A stretch of 64,000 nt of DNA from Mycobacterium sp. ITM-2016-00317 (GTDB lineage: Bacteria; Actinomycetota; Actinomycetes; Mycobacteriales; Mycobacteriaceae): NCBI RefSeq assembly GCF_002968295.1, contig NZ_CP134399.1, positions 3,100,001 through 3,164,000 of the forward strand, in the 5' to 3' direction. Under the pieces are notes generated by a model, which saw only the letters and a program-made list of their open reading frames with translations, ran no database searches and had not been told where the DNA came from. The translations under genes were made by a program, and so were the position numbers. This document shows, piece after piece, positions 41,632-50,488 of this stretch. How positions within the stretch are numbered: the stretch's first letter is position 1; each line of letters opens with the position of its first letter.

Positions 41632-42900
41632 GTGAGCGCACGCGCCGGAATCGTGGTGACGGGAACCGAGGTCCTGACCGGACGCGTCCAGGACCGCAAC
41701 GGACCCTGGCTGGCCGACCGGCTGCTCGAGCTCGGCGTCGAGCTCAGTCACATCACCCTGTGCGGTGACCGGCCCGCCGACATCGAGGCGCAACTGGATT
41801 TCCTGGCCGCCCAGGGGATGGATCTGATCATCACCAGCGGGGGCCTCGGGCCGACCGCCGACGACATGACCGTGGAGGTGGTGTCTCGGTTCTGCGGCCG
41901 CGAGCTGGTGCTCGATGCCGGGCTGGAAGCCAGGATCGGCGACATCGTGACCGGCATGATGGCCCGCTTCCCCGGCGTCGACGCCGACGCGGTGCTGGCC
42001 GCCAACCGCAAGCAGGCCCTCGTCCCGGCAGGCGCGGAGATCCTGGACCCGGTGGGCACCGCACCCGGGGTGGTGGTGTCCGGCGCCCCGACGGTCGTGG
42101 TCCTGCCCGGACCGCCCCGCGAGCTGCAGCCGATGTGGCAGGCGGCGGTGGCCACCGACGCGGTGCAGGCCGCGATCGCCGGCCGCACCCGGTATCAGCA
42201 GCAGACGATCCGGATGTTCGGGCTGCCCGAGTCCGGCCTGGCCGACACGCTGCGCGAGGCCGAGACGGCCGTCGCCGGCTTCGAGCGGCTGGAGATCACC
42301 ACCTGCCTTCGGCGCGGCGAACTGGAGATCGTCACCCGCTTCGAACCGCAGGACGCCCCGGCCTACGCCGAGCTGGTCGCAGTGCTGCGCGCCCGGCACG
42401 GCCGCGAGATCTTCTCCGAGGACGGTGCTTTCGTCGACGACCAGGTCGCCGGGCTGCTGGCCGGACGCAGCATCGCGACCGCCGAATCCTGCACCGCGGG
42501 ACTGCTGGCCGCCCGCCTGACCGAGCGGCCTGGCTCGTCGGCGTACGTCGCCGGCGGCGTGGTGGCCTACTCGAATGCGGCCAAGACCGAACTGCTCGGG
42601 GTCGACGCCACGCTGATCGAGCGGCACGGTGCGGTGTCGGAGCCGGTGGCCGAGGCGATGGCCGCCGGGGCGCTGCGCCGGTTCGGGGCCGACACCGCGA
42701 TCGCGATCACCGGCATCGCCGGACCCGGTGGCGGCACCCCGGACAAGCCGGTCGGCACGGTCTGCTTCTCGGTGGCGTTTTCCGACGGCGCCGCGGTCAC
42801 CAGGACCACGCGACTACCGGGGGACCGGTCCGATGTCCGCGAACGCTCGACGACCGTGGCGATGCATCTGCTCCGGAGGGCCCTGGCCGGTGACGGCTAG
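41632..42900 (+). CDS. cinA: CinA family protein
   Basis: 422 residues. N-terminal MoCF-like domain ([30 protein letters not shown]) and C-terminal CinA amidase domain ([38 protein letters not shown]). The C-terminal domain deamidates nicotinamide mononucleotide; the N-terminal one hydrolyses ADP-ribose or FAD-type substrates in relatives. GTG start at 41632 after a short hairpin. Confidence 0.93.
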   Translation: MSARAGIVVTGTEVLTGRVQDRNGPWLADRLLELGVELSHITLCGDRPADIEAQLDFLAAQGMDLIITSGGLGPTADDMTVEVVSRFCGRELVLDAGLEARIGDIVTGMMARFPGVDADAVLAANRKQALVPAGAEILDPVGTAPGVVVSGAPTVVVLPGPPRELQPMWQAAVATDAVQAAIAGRTRYQQQTIRMFGLPESGLADTLREAETAVAGFERLEITTCLRRGELEIVTRFEPQDAPAYAELVAVLRARHGREIFSEDGAFVDDQVAGLLAGRSIATAESCTAGLLAARLTERPGSSAYVAGGVVAYSNAAKTELLGVDATLIERHGAVSEPVAEAMAAGALRRFGADTAIAITGIAGPGGGTPDKPVGTVCFSVAFSDGAAVTRTTRLPGDRSDVRERSTTVAMHLLRRALAGDG

Positions 42901-42941
42901 GGTGGTCCGCACAGGGATGACTTTCCGGACGTCCAGAGCAC

Positions 42942-43181
42942 ATGGAGAACTCACCGATGGTTGACACCGACGAGCGGCAGGCGGTCTCGGAACTCGCCGA
43001 GCAGGCCGGTTGGCATCACCGCGTCACCGACCGCAGCGACTACTTCGACAAGGGCGTGGTCCGGGTCCACATCGTCTGGCAGGGCGACGCCGACATCAGC
43101 GGGGGCACGCTGTACCACGACGACATGATGCAGACCTACAGCAAGGATCTGCCGACGGTGCGGGGCTGGCTGAAGCGGTAG
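42942..43181 (+). CDS. small conserved hypothetical protein
   Basis: 79 residues from ATG 42942, or 74 from the in-frame ATG at 42957 (MVDTDERQ), which has no better ribosome site. Compact, with aromatic-rich centre (GWHHRVTDRSDYFDKGVVRVHIVW). Short mycobacterial proteins like this are widespread; function unknown. Confidence 0.75.
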   Translation: MENSPMVDTDERQAVSELAEQAGWHHRVTDRSDYFDKGVVRVHIVWQGDADISGGTLYHDDMMQTYSKDLPTVRGWLKR

Positions 43182-43188
43182 GCGCGGG

Positions 43189-44109
43189 TCACCGCTTCGC
43201 GTCGTAGTCGTCCCACAGGTCGCTCATCGTCTGCATGATCGCCTCGGCCTCGCCGAGCCCGCCGAGGTGGGACTCGCCGGGCAGCGGCAGGAACTCGGCA
43301 TCCGGCAACAGCGCGACGACGTGCTCACCGTGGGCGAACGGCACGATGTGGTCGCAGTCGCCGTGCCACCAGCGCACGGGCACCTTGACCTCGTCGAGCC
43401 GGAAGCCCCAGTCCCGGGCGAACACCACGACGTCGGCGAACGGGGCGGCCAGCTGGCGTCTGCTGCCGTTGAGCAGATCGTCGAGGAACATCGCCTTGAA
43501 CTCCGGGCGCACCAGCAGCCTGCGGTCGCCTTCGGGTGAGATGCTCGCGTACAGGTAGAGGACCGGCTCGGCGACGGGCTTGATCAGCCGGATCAGCCCG
43601 GTGGCGACGAAGCTCAGCGGCGCACCGACGTGTTCGAGCACGGGAGCCACGGGCAGACCGACGGTGCCCATGATGCCGCCGCCGATTCCGTCGGGGCCCT
43701 GGGTCGGGGCGACGCCGCCGAGTATGCCGACCGCGACCACCCGCTCCGGCATCACCGCGGCGCAGGCCAGCGTGTACGGGCCGCCGCCGGAGAGCCCGAT
43801 GATCGCCATCTTGTCGATGCCGAGGGTGTCGGCGACGGTGCGCAGATCGGAGGCGAAGTCGACGACCCGGTGGTATTCGTGCGGGGTCGACGATCCGATG
43901 CCGGGCCGGTCGACGCCGATCAGTCGGATACCGTTCTTCTCGGCGAACACCCGCGCCTCGACCGGGATCTGCCTGCGTGCGCCGGGTGTGCCGTGCAGCC
44001 AGAAGATCGCCCGGCCCTGCGGATCGCCGAACTCGGCGAAACCGAGCTGGCGGTCGGCGCCGACCAGGACCTTGCCTTCGAGCTTGGGACGAGCGATGTC
44101 GACAGCCAT
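43189..44109 (-). CDS. alpha/beta-hydrolase
   Basis: 306 residues. Oxyanion motif WLHGTPGAR, nucleophile elbow IIGLSGGGPYTLA (Ser near 111), acid region WWHGDCDHIVPF and catalytic His in ESHLGG. ATG 44109. Twenty bases separate it from the 287-residue gene on the same strand. Esterase or haloalkane-dehalogenase-like; substrate unknown. Confidence 0.87.
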   Translation of the reverse strand: MAVDIARPKLEGKVLVGADRQLGFAEFGDPQGRAIFWLHGTPGARRQIPVEARVFAEKNGIRLIGVDRPGIGSSTPHEYHRVVDFASDLRTVADTLGIDKMAIIGLSGGGPYTLACAAVMPERVVAVGILGGVAPTQGPDGIGGGIMGTVGLPVAPVLEHVGAPLSFVATGLIRLIKPVAEPVLYLYASISPEGDRRLLVRPEFKAMFLDDLLNGSRRQLAAPFADVVVFARDWGFRLDEVKVPVRWWHGDCDHIVPFAHGEHVVALLPDAEFLPLPGESHLGGLGEAEAIMQTMSDLWDDYDAKR

Positions 44110-44129
44110 GCGCGAAAGTGTCGCACGCC

Positions 44130-44993
44130 TCAGTCGGCGCCTTGAGTGGCTCTGTCGAACAGATAGGAACCGACGGTGATCAGCCGGTCGGCGGCGCCCT
44201 CGTCGTACATGGTCGCCCGTACCGCGATGCGGCCACCGGCACCGGGCAGCGGTTCGGTCTCCACCCGGAACGGCCCCGTCTTGCCCCGCGCGACGAACAT
44301 GACGTGGGAGGCGACCCCGTGCAGGCGGGTGGTGCCGGCCAGCTCGGTGGCCCGGTGGATCGCCGCGGTCTCCAACACCACGAACTGCGGACCGATGTGC
44401 AGCGCGGCGTCGGGGGAGGCGACGTCGGCCGACAGTTCGGGCAGCGCCCAGCGGCCGTCGGTGCGCAACCGCGCCCCGAACACCTCCCACAGCGGTGGCA
44501 GATCCGGGGAGTCCGCGACCTCCAGCGGGTTGGCCTCCATCTTCTGCAGGCCGACGGGCGGGGTGCCGATGCTGATGCCCTGCCCTTCGGTCAGCGCCAG
44601 CACCCGGCCGGGGTCGTCGGCGTCGACGATCTTCGAGCGGCTGTACCCCATCTGCCGCCCGCGCTTGAGTTCCTCGGAGACGATCTCGATGCGGCCGACA
44701 CCGACGCCGGGATCGAGCACCTGACAGGAGTGAATGACCGGGTTGGGCACGGCCTCCAGGTCCGACATGTGCCCGCCCTCGGGCGAGGTGATGCCAAACA
44801 CGGCCAGCAGCAGCCCGCCGGCCCCGTCGCGCATGTCGCGGCGGACGGCCACGGTGTCGTCCGGCGGGCCCAGGTCCATCTGCGCGTAGCTGCGCCCGAG
44901 GTAGCGGTAGCTGAGCAAACCTCCCCAGCGCCTGCGCAACTCCTCGGCGTACTCCTGCGGTGAATCCGCGAGTTCGCGGATGTCTCTGAGCAT
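44130..44993 (-). CDS. hot-dog-fold acyl-CoA thioesterase-like protein
   Basis: 287 residues with a double hot-dog pattern expected of the actinobacterial acyl-CoA thioesterase-like family (EIVSEELKRGRQMGYSRSKIVDAD and later RTDGRWALPELSADVAS). No signal or membrane segment. Co-directional with the alpha/beta-hydrolase. A lipid-CoA role is likely but the family assignment rests on weak motifs. Confidence 0.65.
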   Translation of the reverse strand: MLRDIRELADSPQEYAEELRRRWGGLLSYRYLGRSYAQMDLGPPDDTVAVRRDMRDGAGGLLLAVFGITSPEGGHMSDLEAVPNPVIHSCQVLDPGVGVGRIEIVSEELKRGRQMGYSRSKIVDADDPGRVLALTEGQGISIGTPPVGLQKMEANPLEVADSPDLPPLWEVFGARLRTDGRWALPELSADVASPDAALHIGPQFVVLETAAIHRATELAGTTRLHGVASHVMFVARGKTGPFRVETEPLPGAGGRIAVRATMYDEGAADRLITVGSYLFDRATQGAD

Positions 44994-45136
44994 GTGGCCC
45001 CCAAGTCACGGTCCGCCGGCCCGGCCGACCCACGGTACCGCCGGAATGGGCCCCGTCGGAGGGCTTCGGCGGAGGGCTTCGGCATGGGATGCCCCGACGC
45101 GCTCCGCGCACCGGGCCCAGGTGAGACAATCCCCGG

Positions 45137-45655
45137 ATGTTCCGCGTCGCACGCATCTTCCTGGCCGCACTCGCCGCCGTCACCGCCGCAGGGTTCGGGC
45201 TCGGACCCGGCCCGGGCGGGACCGGAGTCGCCGTCGCCCAACCGGACCTGTCCGCAGGACCGGTCATGGCGCCGTTCAGCCAGACCTGGCGGCGGTGCGA
45301 TTTCAGCAAGTTCGCCTACACCGGCCCCACCGCCTACGGCAGGATGTTCGGCCAATTCCGGGTCGAGGGCGGCGAGTTGGTGGCGGATCTGCAACTGGCG
45401 ACCGGGAAGCTGAACGCGCCGTACGACGTCCGCGTGATCCAGATGCCGCGCGCGTCGGCGTCGTCCTGCAACGCCGGGGATCCCGGAGTGCTGGCGGCGA
45501 CGCTGTTCACCGACGGGGCCGGATCGGGGTCGGTCACCGTCCGCGGCCCGATCGCCCCCGGCACCACCGGCGTGTGGGCGTCGGTCACCCGCCCGAGCCC
45601 GTTCTCGCAGACGCCCGAGGAGTTCTACACCACCGACTTCGTCGTCTCGATGTAG
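45137..45655 (+). CDS. small secreted protein
   Basis: 172 residues with a Sec signal (IFLAALAAVTAAGFGLG) and cleavage near residue 35. The mature domain has a Cys pair (TWRRCDFSK, SSCNAGD) and beta-rich character. Mycobacterial secreted proteins of this kind have no assigned function. Confidence 0.8.
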   Translation: MFRVARIFLAALAAVTAAGFGLGPGPGGTGVAVAQPDLSAGPVMAPFSQTWRRCDFSKFAYTGPTAYGRMFGQFRVEGGELVADLQLATGKLNAPYDVRVIQMPRASASSCNAGDPGVLAATLFTDGAGSGSVTVRGPIAPGTTGVWASVTRPSPFSQTPEEFYTTDFVVSM

Positions 45656-45682
45656 TCGGATCAGGCTGCTGCCCAGCGGTTT

Positions 45683-46429
45683 TCAGGCAGGCACCACCAC
45701 GGTCAGGTGGTCGCCGCGGCGCTCGACCCGCATGTCGGCGCGGCGCGCCACCGCTGCCACCGCCGCGGCGTCGGCGGGCTCGGATCTGGTGGTCGCCAGC
45801 GCGCGGGCCAGCCGGCCCTTGTGCGCCTTGTTGAAGTGGCTGACGGTGGTGCGCCTGCCGTCGTCGCGCTCGGCCACCACGTCCACTGACACCGCGCCGG
45901 GCACCTTGCCCAGTGCCGCATACGATCCCGACCGAAGGTCGACGACCAGCTGCTGTTCGGCGAGCTCGGCCAGGACCGGTTCGAGGACCGGTTTCCAGCG
46001 CGCCGCCAGCGTGGGCCGCCCCGGCAGCTTCGAGCCTGCCGACAGCCGGTAGGCCGGGATGTGGTCGCCGGCCCGCAGCAGGCCGAACAGTGCCGAGCCC
46101 ACGGCCAATCGCTCCTCTGCGCGGCCGGCGGCGGCGCCGGTCAGGGATTCGACGTCGAGCGCGTCGTAGAGCACCCCGGTGTAGCGGCGGATCGCGGGCA
46201 GCGTCGGGGTAGTGCACAACGCGGCATTGCGGTCGATCTCGGCGTCCTGGGACGGCGAGATACCGAGGGCCTTGCGACAGGCGGGCCGGTCGGCGGCAAG
46301 GGCGACCAGTTCGCCGACGAGTTCGGCGCGCAGACCGTTCAGCGCCGGTGTGCTCAGCGTGTCCAGCGACAGAGGAGGTCCGTCGCCGCCGGCGCGTTTG
46401 GTCTCAGAGGGCGGCAGCAGCACGATCAC
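45683..46429 (-). CDS. yaaA: peroxide-stress protein YaaA
   Basis: 248 residues of the DUF328/YaaA family: ILLPPSETKR-like start (MIVLLPPSETKRAGG), RYTGVLYDALD, and HFNKAHKGRLARAL near the C-terminus. YaaA limits intracellular iron during hydrogen peroxide stress in E. coli. Fits the iron/peroxide theme of the window. Confidence 0.9.
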   Translation of the reverse strand: MIVLLPPSETKRAGGDGPPLSLDTLSTPALNGLRAELVGELVALAADRPACRKALGISPSQDAEIDRNAALCTTPTLPAIRRYTGVLYDALDVESLTGAAAGRAEERLAVGSALFGLLRAGDHIPAYRLSAGSKLPGRPTLAARWKPVLEPVLAELAEQQLVVDLRSGSYAALGKVPGAVSVDVVAERDDGRRTTVSHFNKAHKGRLARALATTRSEPADAAAVAAVARRADMRVERRGDHLTVVVPA

Positions 46430-46463
46430 CGCACAGAGGCTAGTGCCTGCCGCAGTGGCCGAT

Positions 46464-47048
46464 TCAGGGTGCCGGTGGCGGGGGAACCTCGTGTGCCGCC
46501 AGCATGACCGGCGCGGGCGCCGGCGGCGGTGGAGGGGGCGGCGGGAGCAGTGGGTCGAAGCCGGGCGGAGGCGGCGGGGGTGGCGGCGCCATGGGCGGCG
46601 GCGGCCCCATCGGCGGCGGGGGCGGGGGCGCCATCGGCGGCAGGAGCATCGGGTCGGCGGCGGGCGGCACGTCGGCGGGCATCGGCAGGAACATGTGGTT
46701 GGTGAACTGCTTCTGGAAGGCGCCGCCGCCTCCGACCTTCACGCCGCGGCCTCCCTCGCCGGAGGACACCGGGGTGCCGTCGGGCAGCGTGACGGCGGTG
46801 TGGCCGCGGTTCCAGCCCACCACCAGCGCGCCGGGCTGGGATCCGTACTGGAACCCGCGGGCCAGCAGTGCGCTCTCGATGTTTCCGGTGTGGAACCGGT
46901 CCCCGTAGACCGGCCGGCCGGTGGCGGCATTGGTCACCCAGGACACGAGCCCGGAGCAGTCGGTGCCGGCGGGGGAGTCCCCGCCGGAGACGTACGGTGT
47001 GCCCGACACTTGGTTGACAAGTGTCAAGAGTATTGCGGTGGCAAACAT
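46464..47048 (-). CDS. NlpC/P60-like protein with polyproline tail
   Basis: 194 residues. The N-terminal 110 residues hold a NlpC/P60-like papain fold: catalytic Cys in DCSGLVSWV and His in RGHTAVTLPDG. Residues about 130-194 are almost pure Pro with Ala/Met (PPPPPPMGPPPPMAPPPPPP), encoded by a G-rich antisense tract. Predicted peptidoglycan endopeptidase tethered by a flexible tail; a short N-terminal hydrophobic start (MFATAILLTLVNQ) may be a signal. Confidence 0.75.
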   Translation of the reverse strand: MFATAILLTLVNQVSGTPYVSGGDSPAGTDCSGLVSWVTNAATGRPVYGDRFHTGNIESALLARGFQYGSQPGALVVGWNRGHTAVTLPDGTPVSSGEGGRGVKVGGGGAFQKQFTNHMFLPMPADVPPAADPMLLPPMAPPPPPPMGPPPPMAPPPPPPPPGFDPLLPPPPPPPPAPAPVMLAAHEVPPPPAP

Positions 47049-47317
47049 GCGGACGGACAGTAACAGAGGGTCTCTAATTCACCCAAAATCTGTGATGGCG
47101 AGCACCATACGCGTGCACCGCACCACCTTGTCACGAAAAGTGTTGTGCACAGGCGCGATTGGCAGTCCACCGGCACATCATCAGCGTATCGCCCAAATAT
47201 GTTCTTCTACAGTGCTTTCAGTGACTCCAGCACAGGCGAAACGGTGGGTGTCGACCTTGCGTCCGTGGCGTTAGTTTGTTTGCTGGACGGTGTCCGGACG
47301 CAGCGCTGGGCGGCTGC

Positions 47318-48451
47318 TCAGCGATGGGCCACCAGCAACGGGATCCGCTGCTCGGCGTCGGTCAGCGAGCCATGCTGCCCCACCAGCGAAGATTCGATCG
47401 GTTCGGTCGTCCGGCGCAGCATGCCGGAATTGCCCCGCGCGGCGGCCACGACGTCGCCGATCCGCCCGCGGATGGCTTCGGCGACGTGTTCGCCGAACCA
47501 GCCGAGCTCGATCGCCTCGTCCCCGGTGACCACCCACGCGCGGTCGCCGAGGGTCGAGCGCCAGCTGTCCAGCACGTCCGGGGTGGCGCCGGCCCGGGTG
47601 TAGACGTGCCGCGCCCGCACCTCGCCGCCGACCGCCGTGGTGCCGTCGGCGAGCGCTGCCTCGGCGTCGAGGTCGATGACGCTGGTGTCCAGCGAGACCA
47701 TGCCGTGGTCGGCGACCACGGCCAGCAGGCCGCCGGTGGGCAGGCCCTCGACGATCGACTCGACCATCCTGTCGACCTGCCGCAGTTGCAGCCGCCAGGC
47801 CCGCGACCCGGGCCCGTGCAGGTGGCCCACCAGGTCCAGATCGGCGTGGTAGCCGTAACAGAACCCGCGATCGGCGATGACCGAGCCGATGGTGGCCGCC
47901 AGGTCACCCATGGTGTGCACGCCCGCGTAGGTGCCGCCGCGCAGCACCGCGCGCGTCAGACCCGATCCGGCGAACTTGGCCTCCGAGATCACGGTGACCG
48001 CGGCGCCCGCCGAGGCGGCGCGCTCGAACAGTGTCGGTCGCGGCTGCACCACCTCGGGGACCGCTGTGTCTCGCAGATCCTCGCCCCAGGGGTGCGGTGT
48101 CCAGCGCAATGCGTTGACGACTCCGGTGCCGGGCAGCCGGAAGGACATCCCGACCATGCCGTGCTCGCCGGAGCGGCAGCCGGTACCCACCGCCGCCAAT
48201 CCGGCCGCGGTGGTCGAGGGGAAGCCGGCCTGCAGAGTGGGCCCGCGCAGGCCGGCCAGCACCGGCGCATCGCGGGCGTGGGCGTCCAGCAGTTCGGCGC
48301 CCAGACCGTCGATCAGCAGGACGCAAGCGCCTGCCACGTCGTAGGGCAGCCGGATCGGCGATTCGAAGCCGGTCAGGCCCATCGCTGCGAGCACGGAGGG
48401 CACCACGTCGGCCAGGTGCGGCAGCGACGGATCCGGACGCGGCGGCGCCAT
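47318..48451 (-). CDS. alkaline-phosphatase/nucleotide-pyrophosphatase superfamily protein
   Basis: 377 residues. Metal-binding and nucleophile features of the superfamily: ACVLLIDGLGAELL (Asp), AGFPSTTAAGLAAV (Thr/Ser nucleophile), VVADHGMVSL (Asp-His) and YGYHADLDLVGHLHG. Type I phosphodiesterase family length. Three bases separate it from the response regulator below. Substrate unknown. Confidence 0.85.
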   Translation of the reverse strand: MAPPRPDPSLPHLADVVPSVLAAMGLTGFESPIRLPYDVAGACVLLIDGLGAELLDAHARDAPVLAGLRGPTLQAGFPSTTAAGLAAVGTGCRSGEHGMVGMSFRLPGTGVVNALRWTPHPWGEDLRDTAVPEVVQPRPTLFERAASAGAAVTVISEAKFAGSGLTRAVLRGGTYAGVHTMGDLAATIGSVIADRGFCYGYHADLDLVGHLHGPGSRAWRLQLRQVDRMVESIVEGLPTGGLLAVVADHGMVSLDTSVIDLDAEAALADGTTAVGGEVRARHVYTRAGATPDVLDSWRSTLGDRAWVVTGDEAIELGWFGEHVAEAIRGRIGDVVAAARGNSGMLRRTTEPIESSLVGQHGSLTDAEQRIPLLVAHR

Positions 48452-48452
48452 G

Positions 48453-48893
48453 TCAGAACTGCGGGAGCCGAACCACCTGGACGAAGAACTCGTCGATCTG
48501 GCGGACGGCGTTCATGAACTGGTCCAGGTCGACCGGCTTGGTGACGTAGGCGTTGGCGTGCAGCTTGTAGCTACGCAGGATGTCCTCTTCGGCCGACGAC
48601 GTGGTCAGCACCACCACAGGAATGTGGCTCAGATCGGGGTCCGACTTGATCTGCTCGAGCAGCTGGCGACCGTCGTACTTCGGCAGGTTCAGGTCGAGCA
48701 GCACCAGGTCCGGCCGCGGCGCATCGGCGTACGCACCCCGCCGGTACAGGAAGTCCAGGCCCTCCTCGCCGTCGTGGGCGACGTGCAGCGTGTTCTTGAT
48801 TTTGTTGTGCTCGAATGCTTCCCGCGTGATCAGCTCGTCTCCGGGGTCATCCTCGATGAGCAGGACGTCGATGGCGCGTTCAGCCTGTGTCAT
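48453..48893 (-). CDS. CheY-like response regulator
   Basis: 146 residues, receiver domain only. Acidic pocket EDD, phospho-Asp in LVLLDLNLPKYDG, Thr in LTTSS, and the Lys in VTKPVD. Resembles Rcp1-type regulators partnered with phytochrome-like kinases. Its start overlaps the kinase stop by 4 bases. Confidence 0.92.
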   Translation of the reverse strand: MTQAERAIDVLLIEDDPGDELITREAFEHNKIKNTLHVAHDGEEGLDFLYRRGAYADAPRPDLVLLDLNLPKYDGRQLLEQIKSDPDLSHIPVVVLTTSSAEEDILRSYKLHANAYVTKPVDLDQFMNAVRQIDEFFVQVVRLPQF

Positions 48894-50488
48894 GGGGTCG
48901 ATCCTTGCAGGGCGACAGGCGTCGTGTCATCCGCGGTGATCGGCAGCGTGAACCGGAACCTGGTGCCGTCGGTGTAGGAGGTGTCGATCCAGATCGCGCC
49001 GCCGTGGTGTTCGACGATCTTCTTGCACAGCGCCAGCCCGATGCCCGTGCCGCTGTAGGCGTCGCGGCCGTGCAGGCGCTGGAAGATCACGAACACCTTG
49101 TCGGCGAACTCGGGAGCGATGCCGATCCCGTTGTCGGTCACCGTGAACGACCAGTTGTCGGTGTCCTCGTCGGTGTCGCGGGCGACGTCGATGACGATAT
49201 GCGGGGCCACGCCGTCGCGATGGAACTTCACCGCGTTGCCGATCAGGTTCTGCCACAGCATCGTGAACAGCGTGGGGTCGCCCGTGAGGGTCGGCAGCCC
49301 GTCGGCGGGGCGCTCGATCACGGCCCCGGATTCCTCCACCGCCGCGGACAGATTGTTCATCGCGGTGTCGAGCGTCTTGTCCAGGTCGACCTCGGTCTCG
49401 GTGGAGTTGAGCCGCCCGACCCGCGAGAACGTGAGCAGGTCGTTGATCAGCACCTGCATGCGTTTGGCCCCGTCGACCGCGAAACCGATGTACTCGGTGC
49501 CGCGTTCGTCGAGCTTGTCGCCGTAGCGCTTCTCCAGGAGCTGGCAGAACGAGGCGACCTTGCGCAGCGGTTCCTGCAGGTCGTGGGACGCCACGTAGGC
49601 GAACTGTTCGAGTTCGGCGTTGGAGCGGCGCAGTTCCTCGGCGTGCACGTCGAGCGCCTCGGTGGCCTCCCGCGACGCCTCGAGTTCGTCCACGATCCGT
49701 TGCCGCATGTTCTCCACGTCGCCGGCGATGGCGCGGATGTCCCTGGGCCCCTGCGCGAGGATGCGCTCACCGAAGTTGCCCTGCGCGACGCGACGGCACG
49801 CGGCGGCCAGCACGCCCAGCGGCCGCACCAGTGACCGGCGCAGCACCACCGCCAGGGCCACGATCGTCGCCGCGAAGGTGGCCGCGATCGCCAGCAGGAC
49901 GGCGTTGCGCAGGGTCCGCACCCGCTCCAGTTCGGCGACATCACTGTCGCGGGCCTGGCTCAGTCGCTTGTTCTGGGCGTCGAAAAGCCCGCGCAGCGCG
50001 TCGAAGTCGGTCTTGCCGATCTCGGTCAGCGCGGGATCGACCGCGCCGGGGAAGCCGTTGCGGACGTTCGCGATCACCGGCTCCGCGTACCCCGTCCGCC
50101 AGGCGCCGGAGGCCTGTTCGATCGCGTCGAGGTCGGCGAGCAGATCGGGACGATCCTGCTCCAGCTGGCGGATCTCGGCGGCGGCCTGCTGTTCGGTCAC
50201 CCGGCCCTCGTCGTAGGGCAGCAGGAACTGCCGGTCCGCGGCGATCAGGTAGCCGCGCACCGCGGTCTCCTGGTCCCGGAGGGCCGCCTGTAGCTGATAG
50301 GCCGCGACGCGGGCGGGTTGGATGTGGTTGATGAGCTGGCTGGACACCTGGTCGGTGCGGTTGAGCAGCACCGCCACCGTGATCCCGCCGATGAGCACCA
50401 CCAGCCCCATCACCGACAGCACGACGTACTGCCAGCCCTGCACCGTCAGGCCTGCCGCGATGTTGCGGCGGCGCTGTCCGCCGCTCAC
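48890..50488 (-). CDS. membrane sensor histidine kinase (CHASE3-HAMP-HisKA-HATPase)
   Basis: 532 residues: transmembrane helix near residue 25, CHASE3 domain (about 45-180), second helix (AVLLAIAATFAATIVALAVVL), HAMP, phosphoacceptor AYVASHDLQEPLRK (about 300), N-box MLWQNLIGNAVKFHRDG, G1 DNGIGIAPEF and G2 GTGIGLALCK. All catalytic boxes are complete. The 4-base overlaps on both sides bind it to the PP2C-regulator and the response regulator. Signal sensed outside the membrane is unknown. Confidence 0.93.
   Translation of the reverse strand: MSGGQRRRNIAAGLTVQGWQYVVLSVMGLVVLIGGITVAVLLNRTDQVSSQLINHIQPARVAAYQLQAALRDQETAVRGYLIAADRQFLLPYDEGRVTEQQAAAEIRQLEQDRPDLLADLDAIEQASGAWRTGYAEPVIANVRNGFPGAVDPALTEIGKTDFDALRGLFDAQNKRLSQARDSDVAELERVRTLRNAVLLAIAATFAATIVALAVVLRRSLVRPLGVLAAACRRVAQGNFGERILAQGPRDIRAIAGDVENMRQRIVDELEASREATEALDVHAEELRRSNAELEQFAYVASHDLQEPLRKVASFCQLLEKRYGDKLDERGTEYIGFAVDGAKRMQVLINDLLTFSRVGRLNSTETEVDLDKTLDTAMNNLSAAVEESGAVIERPADGLPTLTGDPTLFTMLWQNLIGNAVKFHRDGVAPHIVIDVARDTDEDTDNWSFTVTDNGIGIAPEFADKVFVIFQRLHGRDAYSGTGIGLALCKKIVEHHGGAIWIDTSYTDGTRFRFTLPITADDTTPVALQGSTP

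Noticed and set aside
46504..46908. Glycine-rich plus-strand frame resembling a PE_PGRS-type protein
   Set aside because: It is the reverse complement of the polyproline tail of the NlpC/P60 gene.
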